Source: Neolentinus lepideus HHB14362 ss-1 | Lineage: Eukaryota; Basidiomycota; Agaricomycetes; Gloeophyllales; Gloeophyllaceae | Length of the DNA: 64,000 nucleotides | NCBI GenBank assembly: GCA_001632425.1 | Contig: KV425552.1 | Location: 438,899-502,898, forward strand | Reading direction: 5' to 3' | In this document: positions 11,239 through 25,037 of the stretch, one piece after another | How the letters are laid out: every line of letters begins with the position of its first letter | Numbering within the stretch: position 1 is the first letter of the stretch | The notes under the pieces: generated by a model | Databases searched by the model: none | What the model saw: only the letters and a program-made list of their open reading frames with translations | Told to the model about the DNA's origin: nothing | Position numbers and translations under genes: made by a program

Positions 11239-12331
11239 ACCGAGATGATGCTCGATGCTCTAAGTGGGGAAGTGAGAGACTGTGCGGAGAAAGAGGCCCA
11301 TAGAACAGACTGATTCATTGGCTATTGCATGTCCATTCACGGTGAGCCCATTGGAGTCGCATTCGAATTTGCCTGACTTCAGAGGCGGGTAAGGTCGAGC
11401 GGACATGACTCTGCGCTCACTATAGTGTTCAGATTGGGTATATAGTGGCGGAATATTCGAAAACGAGAGGTAAACTGGACCAGTCACCTCGAGGCTTGCA
11501 GACCGATCCCTCAAAACGCGTGGACTGGAAATTACAATTTCGAGCGCGTCGAACACGTGATGGGAGGCTTAGTAAGCAGTGCACTGTTGTGGAGGTTCAA
11601 ACGTTCACGCCTCTTTATAGTTATTGACTGCTCCTTGACTGATCTATACGGGCTTTGAAGAGATTCCAGTATGCAGTATATACGCACGTCTTCTGATGTG
11701 CAGAAGGAAAGTCGTATGCGGCACACCTCTGCCACACCAGGTCTACGCGAAATTTATGTGACTGTGGCTCGCCGTCGGCTTTCGCAGCACTAGCCATCAG
11801 CAGTGGCAGTGTCTGTTGCGCATAAGAAGCTCACATGTGCGGGTTTGTGGTGTAATCTTTCGTTTGTTTGAACTTGAAAATGTTTTACCCATGCGAGTCT
11901 GCCACAGAGAAGTACCTGCGCGGGCAATGTAAAGTTTAGTATATATATACAGTCGACGTCCTTCATCATCCACCTTTCCATCACATACCACCCAATTTTA
12001 CACCGCTATTAAGCCCTCCATTAATATCATTGTAATACCTTCCATCGAGCTGGTCAAAACAAAAAGCGCGTCAGGCCACCTGCCACAAGTTTCGAGGACG
12101 CGTTTCCCATGTGACCTTGATTAGTCAGCGACCTAACTGTAAATTTCAGCCGTCCTCATCAAGGCCAAGAGCGGTGCCGCAGACAGTCTGCTCGACTCAC
12201 AGACGCTGCACGAAGCGCTTCACTACGTCTAGACGAATCTGACGACCGTGTACATTAGTCTACACTCAAAGGTGCGTGCAGAAACATACATTCTGTATCG
12301 TCCTGATCTGACGTTTTGCTTAGTAGTTATC
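11239..12331. other. Divergent intergenic region with TATA-like tract
   Basis: Upstream of both the intronless gene and eIF3a. It has a TATATATATA tract at about 11940-11950 and a 98-codon minus-strand frame (11260-11556) with no recognisable features. A short in-frame peptide near 12150-12230 ends at a stop and could be leader or chance sequence. Confidence 0.4.
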
Positions 12332-15300
12332 ATGGCCCCGTTCTCCAAGCCTGAGACGGTGCTCAAGCAGGCCGAGGGTCTTGTATCCGTTGGGCAGTCC
12401 CATGCCGCCCTGCAATCCCTGACTGAGATGTTTTCCTCAAAACGGTTTCGATCGACGCCATTAGCTTCATTAGAGCCCATTATGCTGCGTTTCGTCGAGC
12501 TCTGCGTCGACATGCGCAAAGGGCGTACCGCGAAGGAAGGTCTCATGCAATACAAGAACATCGCGCAAAATACAAACGTAGCCTCGATTGAGGTTGTTAT
12601 TAACCGATTCGTGCAGTTGGCGGACGCAAAGGTGCAGGAAGCGCAGGAGAAGGCGGAAAAGGCCGTCGCGCTGACGGACGTGGATGATCTGGAGGCCACG
12701 GAGACGCCGGAGAGCATTCTTCTGGGCGCGGTGAGTGGTGACCAGAGCAAAGATAGGACCGATCGGGCGCTGGTCACCCCTTGGCTCAAGTTCCTCTGGG
12801 AGAGCTATAGGACGGCGCTGGAGACGTTGAAAAATAATGCTCGACTGGAGGGTATCTACCAGGTGCGTATGCACTCCGATCCTCATGATCTATCTTTACA
12901 CAACCTCAGCAAATTGCGCAACAAGCGTTCAAATTCTGCATCAAGCACCAGCGAAAGGTCGAGTTCCGCCGATTGTGCGAGACGCTGCGGCTGCACTTGT
13001 CGAATGTCGCCAAGTATGCTCACCAGACCCACGCGATCAACTTGCAGGATGCCGACACCCTGCAGCGGCACCTGGACACACGGTTCGCGCAGCTGAACAC
13101 GTCGGTAGAGCTGGAGCTCTGGCAGGAAGCTTTCCGGTCGGTGGAAGATGTGCACAACCTGCTGACGATGGCGAAGAAGGCGCCGCGACCGGCGGTGATG
13201 GCGAACTACTACGAGAAGCTGACTCGGATCTTCCTGATGAGCGGGAACGCGCTGTACCATGCGGCGGCGTGGGGACGGTACTATAGTGTTGTGATAAGTA
13301 CTGGTGGGAAGAGCGAGGAGGAGCTTGGGCGGCTTGCGGGACAGGTACTTGTGAGCGCTCTGGCAGTGCCGGTGGGCCTGCAGACGGAGGATGGGGCTGA
13401 GGAGGGTAAAAACAAGAACAATAGGCTAACTGCGCTCATTGGACTGTCGAAGCCCCCTACTCGGGCGGGGCTCCTTCGGGATGCTGTGAGTGATTTTGTG
13501 ACGGATCGTTGCTGCTATTGACACTCTTGTAGCTGTCACGAAATGCCCTCAAGCTGTCTCCTTCGTTCGTCAAAGAGCTGTACAACGTCCTCGAAGTGAC
13601 GTTTGACCCGCTCACGCTCGGCTTGTCGGTTGCTCCGCTGTTCAAGACGCTCGCAGATGAACCGTCGTACGCGCCGTACCTCCCGCTTCTCCAGCGCGCT
13701 CTTCTCTCCCGCTTGCTCGCGCAGCTTTCGCAAGTTTACTCGTCCATCAAGATCGACAACGTGCTCGAGCTTGTCTCCCCGTTACGTGACAGCGCAGTCA
13801 CAAACGTCTACGACGAGAACCAGGTTGAGGCGTTCGTGATGGGGTGTGCGCGCCGGGGTGAGCTGAACGTTAAGGTCGACCACGCTGCGGGGAGCATCAC
13901 GTTCATAGACGATGCATTCGAGCCTGCCGCCGTCGCGCGGGAGGCCTCTATTCAGCCGTCGAGCGCGGAGGAGGTGCGCACGCGGCTGAGCCGGATGGCG
14001 GTGTGCTTGCACAACTCGCTCAGCACACTCTACCCCCCCGCGAAGGAGGAGCAGGGTGCGCGGTTCGCGCAGCTAGTGGAGGCGGCAAATGCGGAGAGGG
14101 AAGGCCTGCAAATTCGGCGAGCCCTTGTGGCGCGAAGGAGGGAGTTGTTGAGCGAGTTGAGCGCCAGGAAGGAGAAGGAGGAGGCGAGTCGACGGGCCGA
14201 CATTAGTAGGAGAGAGAAGGAGGAGGAGGCAAAGAGGGCGTTGGCTGATGTGAGGAAGAGGGAGATGGAGAGACAGCGGAAGGAGATTGAGAATATTAGA
14301 AATGAGGAGGCAAGGAAGTTGGCGGAGAGTTTAAAGGCGAGGGGAAGGCTCAATGTGGATATCGATGTTTGTCTTCTCTTTTTCCTTTCGGGTCCCTATA
14401 GGAGCTGATGCTACCTTTTTTGCAGGACATGGAACAACTGAGCACAGACAACCTCATGCGTCTGCAAGTCGAGCAGATCGAGAAGGAGAAGCGTGAGCTC
14501 AGCGTAAAACTGCGCATCATCGCCAAGCGAGTCGACCATGTCGAGCGTGCATATCGCAAGGAAGAGCGACCCCTGCTTGCGAAGGACTACGAAGAGCAAC
14601 AAGCCACCGACCGTGCCACTTTCGAGGCGCTCCAGCAGTCTCGTCTGGAGACTGCCAAGATCGCGCACCAGCATAACTTGGAGACCAAGAAGCGGTTGTC
14701 GCGCATGATGGTGGATTACCAAGCCAGGAAGGAGATCATCATGGCGAAGAGGGGCGAAGAGTTTGCTAAGCGTCAGGCGAAGGCGCAAAAGAAGATTGAG
14801 GAGGAGAAGGCTAAGCGGAGAGCTGCTGTCCTCAAGGCTCGCGAGGAAGAGCAGCAACGTCTGGAGGAGGAGGAACGGATCAAGAGGGAGAAGGAAGAAG
14901 AGAAACTCAGACTTGAAGCTGGTAAGTCTGTGTACGCGTTGACCTCTCATCTGCATAACCCATAATACTCGCTTAGAACGACGTGCGGAGGAGGAGCGCC
15001 GTGTTGCTGAGGAGGAACGCATACGTGAAGAGGAAGAGGCGAAGAAGAGGGAGGCGGAGGAGAAGGCCACTGAGGCCCGCCGACAGCGTGAAGCTGAGCG
15101 CGCCGCTACAGCCGAGAAAGTGAGGCTGCAAGAACAACGACAAGCAGAGGCAGAAGCTCGCCTGGCCGCTCGCCTGGCCGAGAAGTCCAAAGCTACTGCC
15201 ACACCCGCTCGTGCCGCACCCGAAGCAAGTGTCTGGCGGAGGTCTACGACCGCTCCCAGTATGCCTCCGACCCCAACGCGTGCCAGTGCTGCTGCTGCCG

Positions 15301-15557
15301 CTCCTCCCTCGAGACCTGAGAGTCCTGCCCTAGCTTCAGCGTACCGCCCTGGTGCGTATAGCGCTGTTAAAGCTGGTGGCTGGCGAGACAGGGAGAAGGC
15401 GAAAGCAGGCGCTGGGACGGTGACGCCTCCTGCGCCTTCCACCCCTGTATCCAGTACACGCGACTTACCGCGTTCGGGTGATGGTGACGGTTTCCAAACT
15501 GTGGAGAAGAAGAATATCTGGCGGCCATCGAGAGGTCGTGGTCGCGGTGGATTGTGA
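12332..15557 (+). CDS. TIF32: Translation initiation factor eIF3 subunit a
   Basis: Scaffold subunit of eIF3 that binds the 40S ribosome and recruits eIF1 and eIF4-mRNA. Exons: 12332-12862, 12910-13485, 13533-14366, 14426-14921, 14977-15557. The start [22 protein letters not shown] is the family N-terminus, so an in-frame upstream Met at 12248 is not used here. The N-terminal helical region ([41 protein letters not shown]) leads to the PCI domain, ending near [13 protein letters not shown]. About 450 residues of Arg/Lys/Glu-rich helix follow (spectrin-like region, then [10 protein letters not shown] repeats). The C-terminus is Pro/Ala-rich and ends in an RGRGRGG tail. Length and order are normal. 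Confidence 0.96.
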
Positions 15558-15745
15558 TCTTAAGTCCTTGCTCACGCCCTTGTTCGTTGTGCTCGCAGCT
15601 GTGAATTTTCGATACATGCTATTATCACAATTTGTGCTGCGTCCTGTATGCATATGCATTTACAATCCTATGCTACCATGAATAAGTTAGTCCTTCATGT
15701 CAGGATAATATACAGTGTCCATCCAGAAACATAGGTACAGTTCAG

Positions 15746-18700
15746 TTAGTCTTCCTCATCTTCTGCTGCTTCCAACATCATTTCTGCGGAAGGTCAATAA
15801 GCACGTCAACCCGGAAGGTTTTGGACCGCTCACCTCCCCAGACAGAAGTTTGAATTGATGTTAGTACAGCTTGAGCATCGTCCCCGTAATGAGATTCTCT
15901 TGACGGAGACATCTCTCGCCTAGGGGTCTTTAGTTAGGGACCAACGTGAGAAGCGCAACTACTCACGAATGCCGGCGTCCTGTATCAGTTGTTAGCATGC
16001 TCGTATCGCTAAGTCTGCGGCTGCTTCGTTGCAGCCCGGCTGTTGTATCCAATGCAAATGAAACATCGACGGGAGATAGCGGCGACAATGACGGGGATAT
16101 TGTGGGAGACCATCCAGGAGAGGGTGAGGTGATATCTCGACTGAAAGGAGGCGTTCCTGGCAGGCCCTCGACAACGATAGCCGGGATGTCTGACGAATGT
16201 CAATCACAAAACGAAAGACAGCCACGATCAATATCTACCTTGCTGCGACATCCTCAAGTCGCGCATTCTATCTCGTTCAGCCACAAATCTGCGACGTAGG
16301 GTGATCATTCTGAGCAACGATCGCACTCTATCCAAGTTGACCAGATCAGAGACGAGCTTGTTTTGATCGGTACGAACGACAAGATCTTTAAGTCTGGCAG
16401 GTGCGTCAACTGAGAGAACCGAATGGAAAACGCGCAGCACACGCACACCAGCGCTTCCCGATCGTCAATGAGTTTGTGGTGAGCCAGCATCAACAACATG
16501 TTGGTGAATGATATCCCTTTTCCTTTTTCATGGAAGAGCACGGCCTCGTGATACAGTCGGTTGTAGATGGTTCTCCTTCTCCTGATGGAGGAGTAGTCGA
16601 TGCCGTCCAAGATTCTTGTGAGCTTGCGCATATCCACGTCATACGCGTCTTTTTCGCTTCTACATGCCGCGACAATGTTGTCCACACTGAACTCTCTAGG
16701 ATATATTCGAACTTCAAATATGCCACTTAACCTCTGGAAGTGAAGGGGTCATGTCACGGCGAGGCTTATATGCCAATGAATATGACGCACGCCGAAGAAG
16801 GGAACGAACCGACTGCGTTCAAGATAGCCGGTCTTCTGATTTGCGAATTCTGCCCATACTTTCTTAAAAGCACGCATCTCTTCTCGAGTAATCGACTTTG
16901 CGCCTCCAGTGGACTGAAAAACGTAGGAAAAGCTTTCAACGACAACACCTGGAAGAAAATAATGAGGGTGGTCTACACCACTCCGACATGGCGTTGTACG
17001 CACCAGTGAACATGTTCACGAATATGTACTAATATTTCGCGACACGTCAGCACACTAATATAAGGAAGCGAATGGAGAGGACACTTGCCATGCTCAGTAC
17101 GTTCCATGCGATGAAAAGAGTGAAAGCCCAGCCAACGCTGCCACAATCTGAGTCTTCATCTTTGGCTGCTGCGTTCGTGCATTGCGGATAAACAATCGCA
17201 CTTTCGAAGCATAAGTTTCTCAGCGTTTCTGGTTCTGAACAGACTCACTAATCGTGCATGTATTGATTCCAACCCTCTCTGCCAAAGAGGTGGTTAGAGC
17301 GCACATGCAAGTCAGCTTGGCATTGTCCTCTCACCCGGTGCTCATAAAGGCCAGCATAACGAGCGCTGAACCCATAGTCACATAATTCCTGTTCCAGTCT
17401 TCGCCCGAGTACCATTTCGTCAGGCCGAATATTTCCAGAAAAAGTATGCCGAAGAACAGAAAGAGCACTAGCCATAGCGCGAGCAAGCTGATAATGACAG
17501 ATAAACTTGCCCTGGCACGGAGTTAATGACCAAGCGTTTAGACACGTCCGGTCGACTCACATGGCGGTCTTGAATAATTTGTTCAGACTATTCGTTCTCT
17601 GCACTAACTTGAACGCGATGGAGACGATAAATAACTTCTGCAATTGCTGAATCCACTCCGGAGGGTGGCCAACCAGAACAATGATAACTGCCAACAAAGC
17701 TCCAGAGGCGACGATGATGTCAAAGAGATTCCATCCATTTGCCCTGAAACTGGAAAACCCTAGACCGATAAGCCGGACGGAGGTATCAATGGTATAAACG
17801 AACGAGGCGAACAGGAACCAGTAAGCTGTCTAGATATCAGGTATGCTTGTTCATTGGACAGACGGCGACTCCTACCTCGGACATTATCGGCGATGTGTTG
17901 TGATGCCGATGTCTGCGTCCTAGATAAAATACGGTCAGCCGTTGTTTCTAGACGTAAATTGATACCGCCCACATCAAAGCAAAGACGTGCACTACGAATA
18001 CAACTGTCATCATTCTAGACCACCAACCGTGCTTGTGGACGGCCCGCTCGAAACACCACGAACGAAACCGTGACCTGGGTAACGTTTTGGGCCTTCTTGA
18101 GGGTCGTTGGCGTTTGATTAGCTTCTGTAAGTCTATCCATTCACGTTGGGGTTGAGTTAACAGAGCCGCGCCCGTCTTAGCTCTGAAATTGCCCACAATG
18201 ATACTAGACAGACACTGGTTAAGCGCGATACGAGAAAATGTAATATGTCACGCACCTGACGAACAACGTCAGGATTACTACTCCACCCATGAGATTGTAG
18301 ATAAGGAAGAATATAGCGTTGACCTGAGAAGTATTATATGATGGCTGCTGCCCGGGGCCTGTGATGCCCGTGGCAAAGTTCAACACGTCGATCCATCCCT
18401 CGAGGGAGACAATCTCGAACAATATCAGGAGAGACGCTCGAAAGGTGTCGAAGGAGAAAGTGGTTGACGGAGATGGATTCGACCAGACTCGAGGCACCAG
18501 GAAACCGAAATCGTTCCCGGCAGCATCAGTATTGTAGGTGTACTCGTAGTTGCACTGAGATGCACCCGACACACCGGTGTCGTTGCATTCCCACATCAAA
18601 CCAGCAAAGATGTTGAGCCCCCATACCGCATACGGTATCATGTACAAGAGGGCAAGCAGTGCGGCGTCAAATATACGTGCAGCTCCTGATAGAATTAGTG

Positions 18701-21700
18701 ACTGAAAGGTACTGCGCATGTTCTCGATGAGTGTAATGAGACGAAGAGCCCGAAGAGCCTTCAAAGAGCGAGTGAGACGGCTCAGACCTCCAATGAATAT
18801 TAAGCCGGTTGTCAAGTTGACAACAATGCCGCCCAGGATGGCCAGATCCAAGACATTCCATATTGACTTGAAATAGTGGTTCGGTGTGAAGAGAAAGCCG
18901 TCGGCCACAATCTTGATGATAAACTCGACGAGAAGTGTCAACCCAAGGGCGGTCTCGGCGATATCAAACCACGAACCGCGAATGAGGCCGTGTTTCTGAT
19001 AATACGCTCGCCGGTACACAGGAGAAGCAATGCCTTCCACAACAATGCCTGCTATCACCGCCAGTAGAAGAAACAGCTGGAACAAGGGATGGGCGATTGG
19101 GGAGGGCGGCGCGCCAAAGATCCGCTCTCCACCAGCCGGCTGCACAAGTTTCTGGCATAGCTGTCGAACAGTGTTCTTCTGAGAGAATATCCAAAATGTC
19201 TTATCATAGGTTGGATGGTCACGGATGAAATCCGCTCTCATAGCCCTTCGTTCGAATTCTTCTTCACTAATGCCTCCCGCAGGGGTGGTCTCAGTGTTCA
19301 CAATTGCTAATAGTTCTCTGGATACAAGCAATCAGCTTTGGACTATAATGAATGCACCGAGTCACATACAGATGACGATCCATATCTGCATTGGCCGCAT
19401 CTTCCGGCACCATGGACGCCCGACGCGGGGCCCTCAAGGCGTTCAAAGGTACATCTTGACTGCGACTCTCGGCTTTCCCCACAAAGAAACTTTGAAGAAT
19501 GGATACGACGGTGTTCCGAAAGTGGCTCTGAGAGCGGGTTCGATGCCCAGATACCTGATCCTGCCAGGGTCATTATATGGCATCAAAGGAAGATGTAATG
19601 TTTGACCAAGATACATACATCCGGATATGCAGACTCCTGGAAGGGAAGATTGCTGTTTTGGACCAGTGACTTCTGCATGGGAAGAACCAAGTGCGACGGT
19701 AGATTGACAACTTTGATCGTTTTCGGACTGGGGTTCAGCCATCGATAAGGATTCAGTCTCCGTAGCCATCCCGCCCGAGGAGCTTCAGGCTGCTGCTTGG
19801 CCCAATAGTTGGATGCCTGTTGCCCCTTTTTGGTCTCTTCGGCGACGTCGAAGTTCTCGTTGATGACGGCGATGAACATCTGCAGGACGATGACTACAAG
19901 GATGTCAGCATCATAACAGGCATCAGTATATACCACCCACAATTGGCGAACAGAAACCAAGTAGACACGAAGACGGCGACAATGACTGATTGACCAAGGG
20001 GAATTTCCGACTGCATAGCCCCGTAAAGGACATCGGTCCAATTCTCCGATGAGAATATTTGGTAAATCGCGAGGAATGAGGTGAAGATTTCTCCAAAGTT
20101 CATTGGCTCGTCCGATACTAGATCGCCGCGCAACAATTGCACGGCGATAAGCGCCGCGAGGTAATTCATCAACAGGAGGAACAACGTCATGTTCGCGAGA
20201 CCATACATATTACCGAACACCGCGAGCTGACGAACAGAAGCTTAACGTCAAGTCTAACTTGCGTGTCAGAGTACTCACCAAGAGTGGCCGCATTCGAGGA
20301 ACTTCGAGAATGACTCGATAAAACCTCGAGATCTGGAATATAGTCAACCAGGGATACACATCAGAGTTGTGCACTGCAGGTATCTGGATTATTGTCGATC
20401 CAAGGGCAAGGATAGTATCCAGCCAATTCCGTCCACCGGAAAAAAAGCTTCGCCACTGTGGAAACTCAGCGAAGAATCGTATGAAGATCTCCAGGTCGAA
20501 CACCAGGGTGAGAGCCAGTTCTCCCTTGTCCAGAACAGTCTGATGCGTCTGTCCTATTGAGGTAGTCCTTGTCGCTTGAAGAATGAGAGATGCGAGTGCA
20601 AGTGCAACCCAGCACCACCGGATATATTCGTATATCTGTTTGAGTGCATTTGGCTTCGACGGTTTCCCATTCGCCTCTTGCCAGTCATCGTCTTGCTCGC
20701 TGATGACAGGGCCCACGCTATAAGACAAGCACATGAATAAGATCTGGCGATGGAATAACAAAGACAGCGTACGGTGTGGCCCCAAAAGCACTCTTCTTCG
20801 TATTAGCTCGAATTGCCGAGAATGTATTCGTGATGACGGCCACGAATAGATTGATCAGCCAGAAGTTAAGTACCAATATACAGACAATAAAGAAGAAGCA
20901 TGAAGCGAAGTACTCTGAGTCGATGACCGAGTACATTAATGGCGACCACTGTTGGCACCACTTGTAAGACACGGTCGTCGACGAGATTGATAGTACGTAC
21001 GCCGTTGGCAGAAGCGATAATAATGACTTGCAAGACAGCGTTGTAAAAGGTGTCGAAATTCTCGATACCGTTATAGGGATTTTGTCCTTCCTGTTTAGAA
21101 ATAAATGGGATTGAAGGAAACGACATGAAATACAGCAGGTGCAACTGACCCTGCACACTTGACCTAGGGGACATACGAAACCCTTTACTCTACCGGGCTG
21201 GCCATCCGATGCCTGGATGTAGCCAGTAACATTCAACGAGACAGGATCGATATAAGCACCGCAAGGTTGACCAAGGTTAATATCATCCGCGGAGTTCGAG
21301 TCGATTTCGAGATAACAGGAACGCTTGAATGACCCCGCAAAAGTCTCTACCCCGACGATTCTGTGCAATGGTGTTGAGACGGCACTCAGTCGTAGAATAG
21401 GGAGACCGAAAATGAATGACGTACGAAAATAAGGCCATGGCAAAGAGAACGAAATAGGCCACCCCAGTGAGCAGAGGTCGCGCAGTCTTAAGAGAGCGCA
21501 TGATTGTCTAGATAACGTAAAAGAGGGATCAGAACAGAGCCTAGATCGATGTCGCTGAATTTCACTCACTGTTGTTCCGGATGTTACACCAAGTAGCCGG
21601 GCAGTTCTTAGTACACTGAGAGCCCTGAACATACCGATATGATGTGTTCCCCTCTCCACGCCCGTGGACGCCAAAATGAATGTAATCCAAAAACCCACGA

Positions 21701-23458
21701 TTGCCAGGAAGTCAATTCTCCCCCAGCTATGTCTCAGATAAGGAACGTTTCGTCGGGTGATAGCATGCTCTAGGTTTACGTTGAGTCTGAAAGGAAGTGA
21801 GAGGGGCTCTGAACGTGTTCGGTCTGAACGCAGAGTTGTTGAAAGGAATGTGGGGTGGGACGGGTTTCGAATGTGGGAATCGAAATTTTGAGCTTGAGAG
21901 AAGGTTTTCTCGTGCATAGGTGTTGTGGAGGAGGCCGTGTCAGATCTAGTGCGAGCAGGTCTATGGGTATCTTGCATTGTCGAATTCGGGGGATATGTAA
22001 ACGAGTTGTTTGCGAGAGCGAACGGACGGATAAGACCTGATTGGATGCGATGCAGACGCTGGGTGATGGAGTTGCCACGATGGAGGGGCCCTTGAGGCTG
22101 TGACATAGAATATGCTACTATATTAGAATTATTAGATGCGGCTGAGTTGCTAGTGTCCGGTGATGAAGAGAACGGCGATGTACATAACGACGAAACGGAT
22201 ACTTCGGGATCTAAAATAAGTCCAGATACGGATATTCGAGCGAAAGCTTCCAAGCTGCGGAATATTAGCATCAGTGGTTCACATGAATTATGTGAAGGAC
22301 CTTACGTGAATATTATAAACAGGGCAAAAAGAACATAGTCCTCCCAAGAGCGAAAGTAGCCTTTGACTGGAGAGGGCAAGCCAGGATTATTACTATCACC
22401 TGGTGCTGTCAGAGTAGGTGACGCTTGGATGGTCAAAACGATTGCATTGACAACGATTAGGACAAGAACCGCAGGTTCCGTCCAACTATCATGAGTTAGA
22501 ATCAGAACTTGAACAGAAACGAGAGCGATCCTACGCACGGCGAAACAAGAAAGTTGAACATAGCCAAGCGGACTGGGTTCCGTGCATCCAGGAAGCCTAG
22601 CGTACGCCCCCTTACAGGTAGGTTGATCAAAAGATCATGATGAGGCATTCTTTGTGGGTCCTCCGTGTCTTCCTCTTTGCCTTTGCCCTTTATATCACCA
22701 TTGTCGTCGTCTTCTTCATCAGCTAGGCGTATCCGGTCTTCCGTGCTCAGGCCAGAGAAATTCACCACACGCAGAGAGGCGCGGCGAAGGTTTCGCGAGA
22801 AACCGCCCAGCGCTGTCCCAGCACGCTTCAAGGGAGATGGACTGACACTGTAGCACCCTGTCTTGCGCCTCATGCGGGGCATGGTGCCTCCCAACCTCTC
22901 CGTGTCTGCCTCCTCATCAGTACTCCAGTCCTTGGAAGATCCTTGTTGAACCATATTGGAAGTAAGATGAGCTTCGTCATCCTCACACGACCCATCTACG
23001 GCTCGCGAATCGCCAGAATAGGTCCGATAAGATGGTGGAATTAATGCGACAGTCGAAGGGCCTGGCTGCGACGTGGAGTATACGTTTCCGTAGCGCGTGT
23101 CCCCACTTCCGATTGGATAGTCGTGTGCGAGGTGTGGTAGTTCATCTGTAGGTGACGAGAAGGGATCTTCATCGAACTCACTGTTATGCATGACTCTCGC
23201 TGCACTGCTCCCCTTCGACGCTCCCTGCTCGAAAGATGGTAAATCAAGACGTAGCGGGTCCTGCCCGGGTTCTACTCTGCCCCAGCTTGTCCGTCGTCTA
23301 GCGAAGGAGCCTTTGCTGTCCGATGGGTTCAAGGCTGGCGATGCCGGACTTGAGCTAACAAGACCAGCTGTTCCACCGAGATCTACTGCGGAGGACGTAG
23401 AAGAATTTCTACTCGGCGTCGATGGTCTACTTCGTGAGGGACTTGGGGGAACTTCCAT
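15746..23458 (-). CDS. CCH1: Cch1 voltage-gated calcium channel alpha subunit
   Basis: Plasma-membrane Ca2+ channel pore, expected to work with Mid1. It is a highly interrupted 7.7-kb gene; not every small exon was fixed. The N-terminal ~300 residues (23458-22560) are Ser/Pro-rich cytosol. Four six-helix repeats follow: I about 22540-20790, II 20690-19850, III 19250-18230, IV 18060-17020. Arg-rich S4 helices are visible ([28 protein letters not shown]). Pore loops read ASANGW (I), SSENWTDV (II), SLEGWIDV (III) and, after splicing, [13 protein letters not shown] (IV), giving an N/E/E/E ring. The C-terminal cytosolic region includes [20 protein letters not shown] and ends EAAEDEED before a TAA at 15746. 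Confidence 0.93.
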
Positions 23459-23728
23459 TTACAGGCGTAGCCTAGTAATAGAGTACGAACGTAGCAGAAC
23501 GCACTGTGAGGCGCAATGTACAAGCCTGGCCCTGTACCTTCGATGACAACCGAGACGATGGCAGCGAAGCTTATCGCACTATAAATCGGCTGTACTTAGA
23601 CCGTGTGGGAACTTATCAAACCGTCTATTTACGGTAACAAATATTCATCTATCTACCTTACTCTCGTCTCAACACTTCCGCCATTAGTTTCCCACTCTAT
23701 AGTTCTCTGGTACCTTTGCCTTGTCAAT
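23459..23728. promoter_or_regulatory. Shared divergent promoter, CCH1 / BUD32
   Basis: Only 270 bases separate the start codons of these divergently transcribed genes, so core promoters must lie within it. No clear TATA box or named regulator site is seen. Confidence 0.5.
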
Positions 23729-24806
23729 ATGACTACTGCGGGCTCTTCTCCGGCCATTTTGACAGACGCAACTCACATATCACAGGGCGCTGAAGCTGCG
23801 AGTCTGGTTGCATCTCCTACCTAGATCATATCTTTGACTCTGGTCAACGTTGTCAACAGAAAGTTTACAAAGCGCTCTTGCATCAGTCCTCAAATTCCGA
23901 ATCTACTCCAGTATTTCTCAAGTATAGATTCAATAAGCAATATCGACATCCGACTCTGGACACTTCCCTGACTCGTTCACGGATAGCGGGAGAGGCGAGG
24001 ACAGTGCTCAAATGTCTAAGGTTCGCAAGCAACCTGCTGAGATCAGTGGCTCGCATACATATTTGTGACAGGAGTGGCGTTCACGTTCCTGGCTTACGTC
24101 TGGTTGATGCCTCAGAAGGAATATTGGGATTCGAGTGGATCGAAGGGAAATCGGTGAGAATGCTGTTAGGCGGCGGGGCGGAAGGCGAAGAAGAGATAGA
24201 ATATAGCGAGAACCTGCCGGAAGATGAAATCAGTGATGAAACGCCGGAATCTGAGCTCGAATCTGCATACAGGATAACACCAGGTACACGGTCTGCTGCT
24301 TTTCTTCACGAGTATATCCCATAATTGAAGCAAATGTAAGACGCGCTCATGAGCATGATTGGAAGCGAAATTGGGAAAATGCACTTGGCCGACGTCATCC
24401 ACGGAGATCTAACAACGTCGAATATGATGCTCCACTGGACGTCCTCTGCAAATTCCTCACCCTCTGTTGAGCTAGTAGGTTTCCAACATTTCATAGTCTC
24501 TCCGCTACATTGAATCTTCAGGTCCTTGTAGATTTCGGCTTGGCCTATACCTCCAGCTTAGTGGAGGACAAGGCTGTCGATCTTTACGTTCTGGAACGCG
24601 CCTTCAATTCCACTCATCCCGATTCCGAACCTCTATTTGCAATAGTTCTTGAAGTATATGGGAAGAGAGTGGGCAAAGAGTGGACGAGTATAAAGCGCCG
24701 ACTAGACGATGGTGAGTGGCGAGGTCTCTCGAGATGACACTCCTTTATCTGACTGCCTGTATTCATAGTCCGGCTAAGGGGTCGTAAGAGAAGTATGGTG
24801 GGGTAG
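23729..24806 (+). CDS. BUD32: KEOPS/EKC complex kinase Bud32
   Basis: Atypical small kinase/ATPase (TP53RK family) needed for the t6A modification of ANN-decoding tRNAs. Exons: 23729-23801, 23860-24020, 24072-24283, 24341-24474, 24522-24711, 24769-24806. The spliced protein has the ATP-loop region ISQGAEAKVYKA, the substrate-Lys region FLKYRFNKQYRHP, the catalytic loop VIHGDLTTSNMM, the metal motif VDFGLAY and the basic tail RLRGRKRS, all diagnostic of Bud32. An acidic insert (EGEEEIEYSENLPEDE...) near residues 115-145 is longer than in yeast. The first donor (GTCTGG) and the 24021-24071 intron were placed by frame. It is not a protein kinase of the usual long type. Confidence 0.94.
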
Positions 24807-25037
24807 TAAAAGAGTAAGACGGTCTCGGAATATTAAAGTTAACGTGGCATAGACCCTCAGAGTCATCAGAACTATCTCAGGTCGAAAGTTATCGACCCAC
24901 AGGTAGCCGCCTGCACTCGGTGACTAGGACGGCACTTGGCAGGTCCCGGCAGCCCACCTCCCGGATAAGTCAAATAAATTTCTTCAAGTCCCTAACCTTC
25001 ACCTCCTGTAGAGTTCGACCTGATGACCTCAATGATA

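Noticed and set aside
14411..15442. 343-codon minus-strand open frame opposite eIF3a
   Set aside because: It is a shadow of the Arg/Glu-rich coiled coil, where the opposite strand lacks stops. Its Leu/Ser-rich peptide has no family features.
21170..22271. Large continuous minus-strand frame of 517 codons taken as one exon of CCH1
   Set aside because: The frame runs through several introns. Parts of its translation are not channel-like, whereas splicing gives good S3-S6 helices.
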